Origin: an uncultured Bacillaceae bacterium
Lineage (GTDB): Bacteria > Bacillota > Bacilli > Bacillales > Bacillaceae_L
Direction of reading: 5' to 3'
Assembly (NCBI GenBank): GCA_947497585.1
Contig: CANMHG010000007.1
Location: 142,496 to 206,495, forward strand
DNA: 64,000 nt
How positions within the stretch are numbered: position 1 is the stretch's first letter; every line of letters starts with the position of its first letter. Both the position numbers and the translations under genes were made by a program. The notes under the pieces are model-generated. The model was not told the origin of the DNA and did no database searches. It saw only the letters and a list, made by a program, of their open reading frames with translations. Positions 30,664 through 46,156 of the stretch are shown here, piece by piece.

Positions 30664-31953
30664 GTGGAAGAAAAAAAGCGTTATAAATTTGGTTTACGAT
30701 TAAAGCTAGTAACATTCATTACGTTGTTAGCAATTGTTACTTATTCAACAAGTGCAGTCTTTATTTACTTTTTACAAGGGTATGTAGAACACATCGTGAA
30801 TGAACAGTTATTTACGATTATCACTCTCGTTATGGGAATCTTTTGGTCTGGGGTTCTTGCTTATTTTGCAGCTGGATTCATTACAAAGCCATTACAGCAA
30901 GTTGAAAGAATTGCGATTAAAGCAGCAAATGGTCAGATTGATGAAGATGTAATCGTATCAAAATCAGATGATGAAATCCGTTCATTAGGACTAGCTTTTA
31001 ACAAAATGCTTCATAATCTACGTGATATGGTAAGCAATATTGAGGAAAACTTTGAAAATACGAATGCAAAAGTAGTTGAAATCTCGAAGGCTTCAAGCTT
31101 AGCATCTGAGCAGGCTGATAACATTTCAAGAACGATAACAGAAATTTCAAGAGGTGCTGATAGTTCAGCTGTGTCTATTCAAGAAACGGCTGAGTCTGTA
31201 GAGGATGTAATTAAAATAGCTGAAGAAGTTCAAGAAAAAGCACAAACATCAGAAAAACTATCATCTGAAATGGTAGAAACACTTCATGATAGTGCACGTA
31301 TTGTTGGCTCATTGGTTGAAGGTATAACAAAGTTAGCTGAAGATAATCAGGTTTCTTTACAAGCAGTTCGTCGCTTAGAAGAAAATGCAAAAAAAGTAGA
31401 AAATATTATTTCACTAGTTGGTGATATTGCGGGTCAAACAAATCTACTAGCACTAAATGCTTCAATCGAAGCTGCAAGAGCTGGTGAGCATGGAAAAGGT
31501 TTTGCAGTTGTTGCCGAAGAGGTACGTACACTTGCGGATCAAAGCTCCAAAGCGGTTCAAGGAATCACTGAATTAATTAAAAATATTCAAGTAGAAGTTG
31601 AGAATGTAGTTTCTCAAATTACTGAGCAAGTGGAAGTGGCAAACCAAGAGTCGAAAAAAGGTGCTACCACAAATAATGCGATTGTTGAAATGACTGAATC
31701 AGTAAATGAAGTGGCCGGTGCTGTTAAACAGATTGCAGCATTAGTCGAACGTCAAATGGACAGTATCCGTGATACAGCAAGACAATCACAAGAAGTAGCA
31801 GCCATTGCCGAAGAAACATCTGCTGGCGCAGAAGAAGTAACAGCATCTACTCAAGAACAAGCAACAGTCATGGGAGACGTCGAAAAACTCGCAAGCGAAC
31901 TAGCAAACCAAGCAGAAAAACTAAAACAAACAATCGAACGCTTCTCATACTAA
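30664..31953 (+). CDS. Methyl-accepting chemotaxis protein without an external sensor domain
   Basis: A 429-residue chemoreceptor-like protein, GTG start after AGGGGGAAAA. Two membrane helices (about residues 14-36 and 50-73) are separated by only some 13 residues, so there is no periplasmic-type sensor domain. A HAMP domain follows (to about 125), then the long signalling coiled coil with the conserved tip ([20 protein letters not shown]). It may sense a membrane property or a cytoplasmic cue. The gene sits 26 bases after ywlE. Confidence 0.9.
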   Translation: MEEKKRYKFGLRLKLVTFITLLAIVTYSTSAVFIYFLQGYVEHIVNEQLFTIITLVMGIFWSGVLAYFAAGFITKPLQQVERIAIKAANGQIDEDVIVSKSDDEIRSLGLAFNKMLHNLRDMVSNIEENFENTNAKVVEISKASSLASEQADNISRTITEISRGADSSAVSIQETAESVEDVIKIAEEVQEKAQTSEKLSSEMVETLHDSARIVGSLVEGITKLAEDNQVSLQAVRRLEENAKKVENIISLVGDIAGQTNLLALNASIEAARAGEHGKGFAVVAEEVRTLADQSSKAVQGITELIKNIQVEVENVVSQITEQVEVANQESKKGATTNNAIVEMTESVNEVAGAVKQIAALVERQMDSIRDTARQSQEVAAIAEETSAGAEEVTASTQEQATVMGDVEKLASELANQAEKLKQTIERFSY

Positions 31954-31960
31954 GATATTA

Positions 31961-31985
31961 AACCTCTACATTGTAGGGGTTTTTT
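31961..31985 (+). terminator. Terminator after the chemoreceptor gene
   Basis: AACCTCTAC and GTAGGGGTT around ATT, followed by TTTTT. Confidence 0.8.
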
Positions 31986-32080
31986 ACATTTCTCTAGGTT
32001 ACAATAGGGGGAGAATAGATTATGATGGTATTAATTATAATAGGCTTTTCCAGTAGGTTGTCATTAAATATTTCCGAAGA

Positions 32081-32212
32081 GTGGATTGGAGCGGAAGGCA
32101 CTTGACTCCTGCGGGAGTAGAGGAAAAGTCGAGACCCCACAGACGGCACGTCGAGGAGGCTCGACTTCCTCCCCGCGGAAAGCAAGTGCCTGCAGCGCAA
32201 AGGAACGGTCAA
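32081..32212 (+). repeat. Interspersed structured repeat, type A, copy 4 (compact form)
   Basis: TTGGAGCGGAAGGCACTTG, ACTCCTGCGGG, GAGACCCCACAGACG, GAGGAGGCTCGAC, CCCGCGGAAAGCAAGTGCC and AAGGAACGG, the same order as copy 3. It lies between the chemoreceptor gene and rpiB. Confidence 0.85.
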
Positions 32213-32282
32213 AGTACGAATGGAAGTCCAATAACCTTTTTAAAAATGAACCTTATTAATTTAAAAACGGAGGGTGTTTCAT

Positions 32283-32729
32283 ATGAAAGTAGCAATCGCA
32301 TCAGATCACGGTGGAATCAATATCCGTGAAGAAATTAAAAGCTTAATGGAAGAAATGAACATAGAATACATAGACCTAGGCTGTGAATGTGATACATCCG
32401 TTGACTACCCTGACTATGCGGTACCAGTAGCAGAAAAAGTAGCAAATGGTGAAGTAGACCGTGGTATCTTAGTTTGCGGTACTGGCATTGGAATGAGTAT
32501 TGCAGCAAACAAAGTAAAAGGAATCCGTTGTGCACTTGTTCATGATACATTTAGTGCAAAAGCAACGCGTGAACATAATGATAGCAATGTTTTAGCCATG
32601 GGTGAGCGTGTAATAGGCCCCGGTTTAGCACGCGACATTGCTAAGGTGTGGTTAACCACTGAATTTGAAGGTGGAAGACATGAAAAACGTGTGAACAAAA
32701 TGATGGACTATGAAAATACAGTAAAGTAG
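32283..32729 (+). CDS. rpiB: Ribose 5-phosphate isomerase B
   Basis: A 148-residue isomerase of ribose and ribulose 5-phosphates, matching YwlF. The N-terminal motif VAIASDHGG and the active-site loop VCGTGIGMSIAANK are intact. The ATG at 32283 follows GGAGGGTG. ywlG and glyA follow closely. Confidence 0.95.
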   Translation: MKVAIASDHGGINIREEIKSLMEEMNIEYIDLGCECDTSVDYPDYAVPVAEKVANGEVDRGILVCGTGIGMSIAANKVKGIRCALVHDTFSAKATREHNDSNVLAMGERVIGPGLARDIAKVWLTTEFEGGRHEKRVNKMMDYENTVK

Positions 32730-32756
32730 TTTTAATAATGAAGGGTGGAACGGTAA

Positions 32757-33329
32757 ATGTCAGAGGATTTAAAGCAATGGAAATATCAGTTGCAACAAAT
32801 ACTTGAGGATTTCCGTAAACAAGTCACACTTTCGGAAGAAGAGATTGTAGTAATCGGATGCAGTACGAGTGAAGTGATGGGTGAGAAAATTGGAACAGCT
32901 GGGACATTCGAAGTGGCTGAAATGATTTTCAATGAATTCAAGGCACTCCAGGAAAGCACTGGTGTTAGGCTTGCTTTTCAATGTTGCGAGCATTTAAACC
33001 GGGCACTGATTGTAGAGAAGGAAACGGCTCAAAAAAGAAATCTAGAAATAGTTTCTGTTATCCCAGCTCGAACGGCAGGGGGAGCAATGGCTACCTATGC
33101 ATACAGTCAATTTTCAAAACCGGTAGTTGTCGAATTTATTAAAGCAGATGCTGGAATTGATATAGGTGATACTTTTATCGGAATGCATTTAAAACATGTA
33201 GCTGTTCCGATTCGAAGCTCTGTTAAAGCCCTAGGACACGCACATGTGACACTCGCTAAAACTCGTCCAAAACTAATTGGTGGTGAGCGAGCGGTTTATA
33301 GTGACAAGATTGAGAATAAAACTTGTTAA
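32757..33329 (+). CDS. ywlG: YwlG family protein (TIGR01440/UPF0340)
   Basis: A 190-residue conserved protein of unknown function. Recognisable family segments are [17 protein letters not shown] and [10 protein letters not shown]. It is always near rpiB and glyA in Bacillus. AAGGGTGG precedes the ATG. I do not assign a reaction. Confidence 0.85.
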   Translation: MSEDLKQWKYQLQQILEDFRKQVTLSEEEIVVIGCSTSEVMGEKIGTAGTFEVAEMIFNEFKALQESTGVRLAFQCCEHLNRALIVEKETAQKRNLEIVSVIPARTAGGAMATYAYSQFSKPVVVEFIKADAGIDIGDTFIGMHLKHVAVPIRSSVKALGHAHVTLAKTRPKLIGGERAVYSDKIENKTC

Positions 33330-33386
33330 TACACTATTCCATAAGGATAGATTAGAAAACAATTCCTTTCTCTATTAAATGGAAAG

Positions 33387-33395
33387 TGCTAAAAT
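33387..33395 (+). promoter_or_regulatory. Possible extended -10 promoter of glyA
   Basis: TGCTAAAAT is an extended -10 element, 40 bases before the glyA start. No strong -35 box was seen. Confidence 0.4.
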
Positions 33396-33434
33396 GGAGA
33401 AAGGTTTTTCAAAAAGGTGACAAAGGGGGATACA

Positions 33435-34682
33435 ATGTCAATGAAACATTTATCGCAGCAAGATGAAAGCGTTTTTGCAGCTATTCAAGATGAATTAGGT
33501 AGACAACGTACCAAAATTGAGCTTATCGCATCAGAGAATTTTGTAAGTGAAGCTGTAATGGAAGCTCAAGGGTCGGTTCTTACAAATAAGTATGCAGAAG
33601 GATATCCTGGACGTCGTTATTATGGCGGCTGTGAGCATGTTGATGTTGTAGAAAATATTGCGCGCGACCGAGCAAAAGAAATTTTCGGTGCAGAGCATGT
33701 AAACGTTCAACCGCATTCTGGTGCTCAAGCAAATATGGCTGTATATTTCACGATTCTAGAACAGGGTGATACAGTACTTGGAATGAATTTATCTCACGGT
33801 GGACATTTAACACATGGTAGCCCAGTAAACTTTAGTGGAATTCAATATAATTTCGTTGAATACGGAGTTGATCCTGATACTCACCGTATCAATTATGACG
33901 ATGTACTTGAAAAAGCAAGATTACATAAACCAAAGTTAATCGTAGCGGGTGCTAGTGCATATCCACGTGCGATTGATTTCAAACGTTTTAAAGAAATTGC
34001 AGATGAGGTTGGCGCATATCTAATGGTAGATATGGCTCACATTGCTGGTTTAGTTGCAGCGGGTCTACATCAAAACCCTGTGCCATATGCTGATTTTGTT
34101 ACAACTACAACACATAAAACACTTCGTGGACCACGTGGTGGAATGATTCTTTGTAAAGAAGAATACGCAAAGAAAATTGATAAATCAATCTTCCCAGGAA
34201 TTCAAGGTGGCCCATTAATGCACGTAATCGCAGCAAAAGCAGTTGCATTTGGAGAAGCACTTCAACCTGAATTCAAAGCCTATGCACAAGCTGTCATTGA
34301 TAATGCACATCATTTAGCAGAAGGCTTAAAAAATGAAGGCTTAAACATCGTATCTGATGGAACGGATAATCACTTACTATTAATTGATGTTCGTTCATTA
34401 GGAATCACTGGTAAGGTAGCAGAGCATGTTCTAGATGAAATCGGGATTACAACAAATAAAAACACAATCCCATTTGACCCAGAAAGCCCATTCGTAACAA
34501 GTGGCCTACGAATCGGAACAGCAGCAGTAACAAGCCGCGGCTTCGGATTAGACGAAATGACTGAAATCGCATCAATCATTGCATTCACTCTAAAAAACCA
34601 CGAAGACGAAGCAAAACTAACTGAAGCAAAACAACGTGTTGAAACACTAACTGCGAAATTCACATTATATAAAGAACTATAA
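33435..34682 (+). CDS. glyA: Serine hydroxymethyltransferase
   Basis: A 415-residue PLP enzyme turning serine and tetrahydrofolate into glycine and methylene-tetrahydrofolate. The PLP Lys is K228 ([14 protein letters not shown]). The ATG at 33435 has GGGGG five bases ahead; a GTG at 33417 precedes the ribosome site and is rejected. The last ~200 bases show the C-ending codon style seen in other genes beside repeats. Confidence 0.97.
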   Translation: MSMKHLSQQDESVFAAIQDELGRQRTKIELIASENFVSEAVMEAQGSVLTNKYAEGYPGRRYYGGCEHVDVVENIARDRAKEIFGAEHVNVQPHSGAQANMAVYFTILEQGDTVLGMNLSHGGHLTHGSPVNFSGIQYNFVEYGVDPDTHRINYDDVLEKARLHKPKLIVAGASAYPRAIDFKRFKEIADEVGAYLMVDMAHIAGLVAAGLHQNPVPYADFVTTTTHKTLRGPRGGMILCKEEYAKKIDKSIFPGIQGGPLMHVIAAKAVAFGEALQPEFKAYAQAVIDNAHHLAEGLKNEGLNIVSDGTDNHLLLIDVRSLGITGKVAEHVLDEIGITTNKNTIPFDPESPFVTSGLRIGTAAVTSRGFGLDEMTEIASIIAFTLKNHEDEAKLTEAKQRVETLTAKFTLYKEL

Positions 34683-34693
34683 TTACTCACACT

Positions 34694-34732
34694 AAGAGGG
34701 TCAGACAGAAAATGTTTGGACCTCTTTTTGTT
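34694..34732 (+). terminator. Terminator after glyA
   Basis: AAGAGGGTC (34694-34702) and GGACCTCTT (34718-34726), then TTTTG TTTT. Confidence 0.7.
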
Positions 34733-34799
34733 TTACAGTGTTATCTAGTTTAGGTTTTGTTTAAAAACTAATATGTTACCAAACTTAAGATTGTGTTTA

Positions 34800-34925
34800 G
34801 GTTGTTCGCTAGAATTCACGAGACGCCTGCGGGAGAAGCGCGTCAATGGGAGACCCCACAGGAGCGTAGCGACGAGGAGGCTCCCGGACCGCCCGCGGAA
34901 AGCGAGTGAATTCTAGCGAATAACC
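34800..34925 (+). repeat. Interspersed structured repeat, type B, copy 3
   Basis: Core GAGACGCCTGCGGG, GGGAGACCCCACAGGAGCG, GAGGAGGCTC and CCGCGGAAAGCGAG. Outer arms GGTTGTTCGCTAGAATTCAC (34800-34819) and GTGAATTCTAGCGAATAACC (34906-34925) pair over 20 bases with one G-T wobble, and match no other copy. Confidence 0.85.
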
Positions 34926-34988
34926 ACCCTGTACAATTAAAAACTAATGGCAGGACTATGAACAATTAAGCAAATTTCAAGTCTAACC

Positions 34989-35017
34989 TTGAACATGTCC
35001 CACTTTTTCTGTAAAAT
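34989..35017 (+). promoter_or_regulatory. upp promoter
   Basis: TTGAAC (34989-34994), 17-base spacer, TAAAAT (35012-35017), about 50 bases before upp. Confidence 0.65.
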
Positions 35018-35071
35018 CGATTGAGGTGTTAAGAACGTCTTAAATGCAACGCATAAAAAGGAGAGATAACA

Positions 35072-35701
35072 ATGGGAAAAGTATACGTATTTGATCACCC
35101 GTTAATACAGCATAAACTTACATACATACGTGACATCTCAACAGGAACAAAAGAATTCCGCGAACTAGTTGATGAAGTAGCAAGCTTAATGGCATTTGAA
35201 ATCACACGAGACCTACCACTTCAAGAAGTAGAAGTAGAAACACCAGTTGAAGTGGCAAAGTCAAAAGTACTTGCAGGAAAAAAACTTGGAATCATTCCAA
35301 TCCTTCGTGCTGGATTAGGAATGGTTGACGGAATCCTAAAATTAATCCCTGCCGCAAAAGTAGGACACATCGGCTTATATCGTGACCCTGAAACATTACA
35401 GCCGGTTGAATACTACGTGAAGTTACCATCTGATGTTGAAGAGCGTGACTTTATCGTTGTTGATCCAATGCTTGCAACTGGTGGATCCGCAGTTGAGGCG
35501 ATCAATTCTCTAAAAAAACGCGGTGCAAAAAACATCAAGTTCATGTGCTTAATTGCTGCTCCAGAAGGCGTAGATGCAATTAAAGAAGCACACCCAGAAA
35601 TCGATATCTATATCGCAGCTCTTGATGAAAAATTAAATGACCACGGCTACATCGTACCTGGCTTAGGTGACGCTGGTGACCGTTTATTCGGAACGAAATA
35701 A
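35072..35701 (+). CDS. upp: Uracil phosphoribosyltransferase
   Basis: A 209-residue salvage enzyme making UMP from uracil and PRPP. The PRPP-binding loop is [12 protein letters not shown] and the uracil-binding C-terminus is [21 protein letters not shown] precedes the ATG. Confidence 0.97.
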   Translation: MGKVYVFDHPLIQHKLTYIRDISTGTKEFRELVDEVASLMAFEITRDLPLQEVEVETPVEVAKSKVLAGKKLGIIPILRAGLGMVDGILKLIPAAKVGHIGLYRDPETLQPVEYYVKLPSDVEERDFIVVDPMLATGGSAVEAINSLKKRGAKNIKFMCLIAAPEGVDAIKEAHPEIDIYIAALDEKLNDHGYIVPGLGDAGDRLFGTK

Positions 35702-35709
35702 ACCTTCCT

Positions 35710-35742
35710 AGTCCAATCCACTCTCGTGGATTGGACTTTATT
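35710..35742 (+). terminator. Terminator after upp
   Basis: AGTCCAATCCA (35710-35720) and TGGATTGGACT (35727-35737), followed by TTATTT. Confidence 0.85.
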
Positions 35743-35804
35743 TGTGTCTTGTGGGGCCTGACCCCCAGTGCGTTAATGCGTCAGCGCGCTGGGGGTCAGG
35801 CCCC
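35742..35804. repeat. GGGGCCTGACCCCC palindrome, copy 3
   Basis: GGGGCCTGACCCCCAG (35753-35768) and CTGGGGGTCAGGCCCC (35789-35804), perfect 16-bp arms around a TGCGTTAATGCGT loop. The preceding TTGTGTCTTGTGGG (from 35742) also precedes the half copy at 45.8 kb, so the repeat unit is longer than the hairpin. Confidence 0.85.
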
Positions 35805-35857
35805 GCACTTCGCATAAAAGTGGGATGATTGAGTAAGGCTAGGTTAGAGGTGGTAGG

Positions 35858-38110
35858 ATGGAGATGAGGAATATTCGAATCATTTTAGTGGCGTTATTAT
35901 TACTTTTTGGGTCAAATGCGCTTGGGGTTCAAGCTTCAACTAAATTTCCACAGCGACCAACTCTTCCGCAAGAATCACCAACTGAAACAATACACTCTAT
36001 TCTTATGACTGATAAAGATGATCTGTCATTATTGCTTGAGAAAACCAAAAAGAGATATCCCTCCATACAAGTTAACAGAGTATATGACACGGTTTTTTAT
36101 GGGGTGTCAGCCAAAGGGCCTCGCCGTGATATTGAAAAACTTAAAAAAGAAATGGGCATTGAACAGTTGTTTCCTGTTACAACCTATAAAGTTTCATTAG
36201 ATGAAAGTGTACCTTTCATAGGAGGAGACGAAATCAGGGGACTTTTTGATCAAGAGGATCATCGAATCACAGGTCAGGGGATAAAGGTTGGTGTTATTGA
36301 TACAGGAATAGATTACAAGCATCCGGATTTGAAAAATAGTTATCATGGTGGATCAGATCTTGTCGACGGAGACAAAGATCCGATGGAAACAAAGGGGCAA
36401 GCAGGACTGCAAACATTACATGGAACACATGTCGCTGGTATTATCGCAGCTAATGGAAAACTAAAAGGAGTTGCTCCAGACGCAGAAATTATTGCCTATC
36501 GTGCACTAGGTCCTGGTGGTGTTGGTACGTCAGAGCAAGTCATCGCTGCCATCGAGCAAGCGATAAAAGACAAGGTTGATGTCATCAATCTATCATTGGG
36601 TAACTCAATAAATGGTCCAGACTGGCCAACGAGTGTTGCACTTGATAAAGCAGTGGAAAATGGAATTGTTGCAGTAACCTCTAGTGGAAACTCGGGTCCA
36701 GAGGTTTGGACGGTAGGGTCACCTGGTACGTCCTCAAAGGCAATATCAGTTGGAGCATCAACACCACCAATTGAAATTCCTTTTTTGAAATTTGGGTCTA
36801 GTAAAAAAGAAATTGACTTAATTCCAATGCAAAACGCGAAAAATTGGAACTTTAAAAAGCAATATGAAATTGTTACTGCAGGAATTGGAAAACCAGAGGA
36901 GCTCAAAGATGTGAAAGGCAAAGTGGTTTTAATGGAAAGAGGAGAGCTAACCTTTACCGAAAAAACCTTGAACGCATTATCCAAAGGAGCAATAGGCGTA
37001 CTGATTTACAATAATGTAAAAGGTTCTTTTGCCGGAAGTTTAGAGGTTGGTCTTAATCTTCCAGTCGCATCTCTCTCAATGGAGGATGGACTTTGGTTGA
37101 AAAAGAAGCTTGAATCGGCAAAAAACCACTATATTCGAACTGAATATCGCAAACAAGAAGATGTCTTAGCAGATTTTAGCTCTCGTGGTCCTGTTACTGA
37201 GACGTGGGAGATAAAACCAGATGTAGTGGCCCCGGGAGTTGCAATTGATAGTACTGTACCTAATGGCTATATGGCACTTCAGGGTACAAGCATGGCAGCA
37301 CCACATGTGGCGGGTGCATGCGCATTAATAAAACAAGCACATCCTGATTGGTCACCTGATCAGATTAAGGCAGCACTAATGAATACTGCCAAGAAGTTGA
37401 AGGATGACAACAATAAGGAGTACATGCCAAATGAACAAGGTGCCGGTCGTATTCAGTTAAAAGAGGCAATTGAGGCTGAGTCACTCGTCTATCCAAGCTC
37501 ACTGGCCTTTGGTCTTTTTCAAAAGCATGATAATAGAAAAGAAAAAAGAATCAAGATTACGTTAGACAATCAAACGAACAAAGCAAAAACCTATCATTTC
37601 AATACTCCGAAAAATCAGGATGGACTTCAGTGGAAGTTGCCTCATACTGTTTTTGTTAACGGAAAAGAGAAGAAAGAAGTTGAAATAACACTCGACATCA
37701 CACCATCTGTAATTGGTCCAGGTTTACATTATGGAGAGTTGGAGATTCTAGAGAACAGTAACAAAACTAAGATTCCTTATATGTATGTCATTGATGAACC
37801 AAACTACCCGAGGGTAATGGGTTTTCAGTTTGGGGCAGGTGATGCACCAGGTACTTTTAAGTATGAACTATATCTACCTAGAGGTGCTGATGAATACGGA
37901 ATTGCGTTATATGACCCAGATACCTTACAATTCATCACCTTTTTAGATTGGAAAAGAGAAGTTTCAAGAGGGTTACTAGAAAAGGAATTTACAGAAGAAG
38001 AGCTCAAGTTAAAGGGGATTTATAAGGCAATTATCTTTGCGAATAAGGATGGACAAGAAGATACGATTGAAGCTGATATCATAATTGATAGGAATATCAT
38101 TCGACCTTAG
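35858..38110 (+). CDS. Secreted subtilisin-family serine protease, Vpr-like
   Basis: A 750-residue extracellular protease. Signal peptide (IRIILVALLLLFGSNALGVQA) at residues 6-26, then an I9 propeptide (about 45-112). Peptidase S8 follows with catalytic D148 (VGVIDTGIDY), H188 (LHGTHVAG) and S478 (GTSMAAPHVAG). A PA domain is inserted between His and Ser (about 320-420), as in Vpr. The last 230 residues look like beta-sandwich modules. No sortase signal or transmembrane anchor is seen. AGAGGTGG precedes the ATG. Confidence 0.93.
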   Translation: MEMRNIRIILVALLLLFGSNALGVQASTKFPQRPTLPQESPTETIHSILMTDKDDLSLLLEKTKKRYPSIQVNRVYDTVFYGVSAKGPRRDIEKLKKEMGIEQLFPVTTYKVSLDESVPFIGGDEIRGLFDQEDHRITGQGIKVGVIDTGIDYKHPDLKNSYHGGSDLVDGDKDPMETKGQAGLQTLHGTHVAGIIAANGKLKGVAPDAEIIAYRALGPGGVGTSEQVIAAIEQAIKDKVDVINLSLGNSINGPDWPTSVALDKAVENGIVAVTSSGNSGPEVWTVGSPGTSSKAISVGASTPPIEIPFLKFGSSKKEIDLIPMQNAKNWNFKKQYEIVTAGIGKPEELKDVKGKVVLMERGELTFTEKTLNALSKGAIGVLIYNNVKGSFAGSLEVGLNLPVASLSMEDGLWLKKKLESAKNHYIRTEYRKQEDVLADFSSRGPVTETWEIKPDVVAPGVAIDSTVPNGYMALQGTSMAAPHVAGACALIKQAHPDWSPDQIKAALMNTAKKLKDDNNKEYMPNEQGAGRIQLKEAIEAESLVYPSSLAFGLFQKHDNRKEKRIKITLDNQTNKAKTYHFNTPKNQDGLQWKLPHTVFVNGKEKKEVEITLDITPSVIGPGLHYGELEILENSNKTKIPYMYVIDEPNYPRVMGFQFGAGDAPGTFKYELYLPRGADEYGIALYDPDTLQFITFLDWKREVSRGLLEKEFTEEELKLKGIYKAIIFANKDGQEDTIEADIIIDRNIIRP

Positions 38111-38180
38111 AAACATTAGATTTTGTGAACATTTTGTGAAAGAATATCTTGTAAAAACAAAACCTGACACACCCCGTAGC

Positions 38181-38232
38181 GTTTACAAGGTGCAAAAGTC
38201 ATTGAGTTTAACACTATCTGCGCCTTGTAAAC
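38181..38232 (+). repeat. Inverted repeat GTTTACAAGG...CCTTGTAAAC upstream of the atp operon
   Basis: GTTTACAAGGTGC (38181-38193) pairs with GCGCCTTGTAAAC (38220-38232) with one G-T pair. TGTAAAC occurs again at 38281-38287, just before the -35 box. No T-run follows, so operator function is more likely than termination. Confidence 0.6.
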
Positions 38233-38265
38233 CATTAAGCATAGCATATAATGTCGAATGATGAA

Positions 38266-38281
38266 TGTGAACTTTTTCACT
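38266..38281 (+). promoter_or_regulatory. Candidate CRP/FNR- or Rex-like site before the atp promoter
   Basis: TGTGA-N6-TCACT is one base off the FNR consensus TGTGA-N6-TCACA, and TGTGAACTTTTTCAC also resembles a Rex site. It is centred about 20 bases before the -35 box. Confidence 0.4.
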
Positions 38282-38290
38282 GTAAACGCA

Positions 38291-38319
38291 TTGACATTGA
38301 TAGGTGCCTATTGTATGCT
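38291..38319 (+). promoter_or_regulatory. atp operon promoter
   Basis: TTGACA (38291-38296), 17-base spacer, TATGCT (38314-38319). The predicted leader is about 160 bases. Its sequence up to atpZ shows no further clear structure. Confidence 0.75.
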
Positions 38320-38488
38320 AATCAAGGGTATGAATGATAGGGTTTTCAAAGTTATTTTATATGAATACTTTGCTATCATTAATCAATATTTTTCGACAAT
38401 TCTCCACTCTACTATCATCTTTTAGATGAAGTAACATTTTCAAAGTCTACTAACAATCCATTCCCACGCAAAAGTGAGGAACGTGCGA

Positions 38489-38710
38489 ATGCGTCAAAAG
38501 CAAAAACACCCTTTACAAGCGATCGCATTAATGTCTGGTATTACTTCGCAACTAGTAGGTTCTGTATTAATAGGAATCTTTTTGGGAAGATGGATTGACA
38601 GGACATTTAATACCGAACCACTATTTTTAATTATCGGCCTTCTACTAGGACTTGCAGCAGGTATTTATGCCATGCTCCGTTTAGTCAACCACTACTTATC
38701 AGGAGATTAA
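38489..38710 (+). CDS. atpZ: AtpZ/AtpI-family small membrane protein
   Basis: A 73-residue protein with two membrane helices (SQLVGSVLIGIFLGRWI and LFLIIGLLLGLAAGIYAML). AtpZ proteins support ATP synthase assembly or ion supply, and partner with AtpI in some Bacillus. The ATG at 38489 follows GTGAGGA; a GTG at 38474 overlaps it. It leads the ATP synthase operon and is 3 bases from atpI. Confidence 0.85.
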   Translation: MRQKQKHPLQAIALMSGITSQLVGSVLIGIFLGRWIDRTFNTEPLFLIIGLLLGLAAGIYAMLRLVNHYLSGD

Positions 38711-38713
38711 AAG

Positions 38714-39082
38714 ATGGAAAACTTATCTCAAATGTCTAAGAGATACTATAAGTACATATTTTTCCTGATGTCTATTTATGTTTTAGGCTGGGGCTTTACA
38801 GCTTATCAACCAATTTTCCTAGGGTTAATTCTTGGGACAACCTTAAGTTTGTATAATTTAATAGTTATGGTTCGAAAGAGTAATCGTTTTAGTAAGGCTG
38901 TGGAAGAAGGGAAAAGGGTTGGATCACTAGGGACGTTTTCAAGACTGGCGTCTGGTGCATTAGCCGTTTTAATTGTTTTAGAATTCCCTGAGCATTTACA
39001 CTTAGTTAGCACTGTATTGGGATTAATGACAATATACATTGTCATTATGATAGATTTCTTTTTGCAAAACTTACGTAAGTAG
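38714..39082 (+). CDS. atpI: ATP synthase subunit I
   Basis: A 122-residue membrane protein with four hydrophobic segments. AtpI helps assemble the c-ring. AGGAGATT precedes the ATG. Confidence 0.88.
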   Translation: MENLSQMSKRYYKYIFFLMSIYVLGWGFTAYQPIFLGLILGTTLSLYNLIVMVRKSNRFSKAVEEGKRVGSLGTFSRLASGALAVLIVLEFPEHLHLVSTVLGLMTIYIVIMIDFFLQNLRK

Positions 39083-39098
39083 CTTGGAAGAGAGGTGA

Positions 39099-39845
<747 letters not shown>

Positions 39846-39856
39846 AATAAATGCCT

Positions 39857-39881
39857 TGTCCAAAATGAAAGTTTTTGGACA
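39857..39881 (+). promoter_or_regulatory. Intercistronic hairpin between atpB and atpE
   Basis: TGTCCAAAA (39857-39865) pairs with TTTTGGACA ending at 39881. It may protect the downstream atpE message, which is needed in excess. Confidence 0.55.
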
Positions 39882-39919
39882 TCCAAACACTTTATCTATT
39901 TATTTTTTATACAAATTAA

Positions 39920-40147
<228 letters not shown>

Positions 40148-40180
40148 TAATTTCTTGACTTATATTACTATTTCAAATAG

Positions 40181-40274
40181 TGGCGAAGTTGTCTCGGGTG
40201 AGAACCTTCGCCATTGCTTTATGTGATGAATTTTAAAAAGCTGTAAATATATGTTGTATTGAGACGTTTGTCTC
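40181..40274 (+). promoter_or_regulatory. Intercistronic hairpins between atpE and atpF
   Basis: TGGCGAAG (40181-40188) pairs with CTTCGCCA (40206-40213), with a nested TCTC/GAGA. A second small hairpin is GAGAC (40261-40265) and GTCTC (40270-40274). These may lower expression of atpF relative to atpE. Confidence 0.5.
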
Positions 40275-40284
40275 ACTCTAGTGA

Positions 40285-42905
<2,621 letters not shown>

Positions 42906-42913
42906 TAAAACCT

Positions 42914-42943
42914 CTAATCGGCGAACGGCGTTTCGCCGATTAG
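42914..42943 (+). promoter_or_regulatory. Intercistronic hairpin between atpA and atpG
   Basis: CTAATCGGCGAA (42914-42925) and TTCGCCGATTAG (42932-42943) form a perfect 12-bp stem with a 6-base loop and no T-run, so it is likely an mRNA-stabilising or tuning element rather than a terminator. Confidence 0.65.
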
Positions 42944-43012
42944 CATGAACATATAGTAGAACTAACTCGGTTATTCCCATAATCGAATGACTTTTTGAGA
43001 AAAAGGTGGTGA

Positions 43013-45326
<2,314 letters not shown>

Positions 45327-45329
45327 TAA

Positions 45330-45755
<426 letters not shown>

Positions 45756-45775
45756 TCGTATCTTCTACTTTTACA

Positions 45776-45817
45776 ACCCCCATCGTAAGCCTTAGACGCT
45801 TCCGGTGGGGGTTTTTA
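45776..45817 (+). terminator. Terminator of the atp operon
   Basis: CCCCCATCG pairs with CGGTGGGGG, followed by TTTTT. Confidence 0.9.
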
Positions 45818-45831
45818 CTTTGTGGTGGGAA

Positions 45832-45870
45832 TTGTGTCTTGTGGGACCTGACCCCCGGTGCGGTGAAGTG
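45832..45870. repeat. Half copy of the GGGGCCTGACCCCC repeat
   Basis: TTGTGTCTTGTGGG then ACCTGACCCCC matches the left part of the 35.75-kb copy. The right arm is missing. The rest of the gap to 46156 holds scattered CGAGAATA and CTCGTAT motifs (45888-46000) and no gene I can support. Confidence 0.65.
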
Positions 45871-46156
45871 GTGAAGTGTTTGGTAGGAATACGAGAATAT
45901 TGATGGTTTTCGCTCGTATTTTGATAGTAAAGCGAATAAATGGAGTACGTTCGCGAGAAAAATGAAAGATAGACGAGAATACATAACTTTAGAACGAATA
46001 AGTCGCATGCTACCCCATTCTAAATCATACTTGAAGAGCAAGATCCAACCATTCCTCGCACTTTTTTCCTCAAACCGGTACTTTTAATTAGGTTTTTACT
46101 ACCAAAACTATATATAATAGATAATACCAATTCTTACTTTTGCACGGAGTGATATC

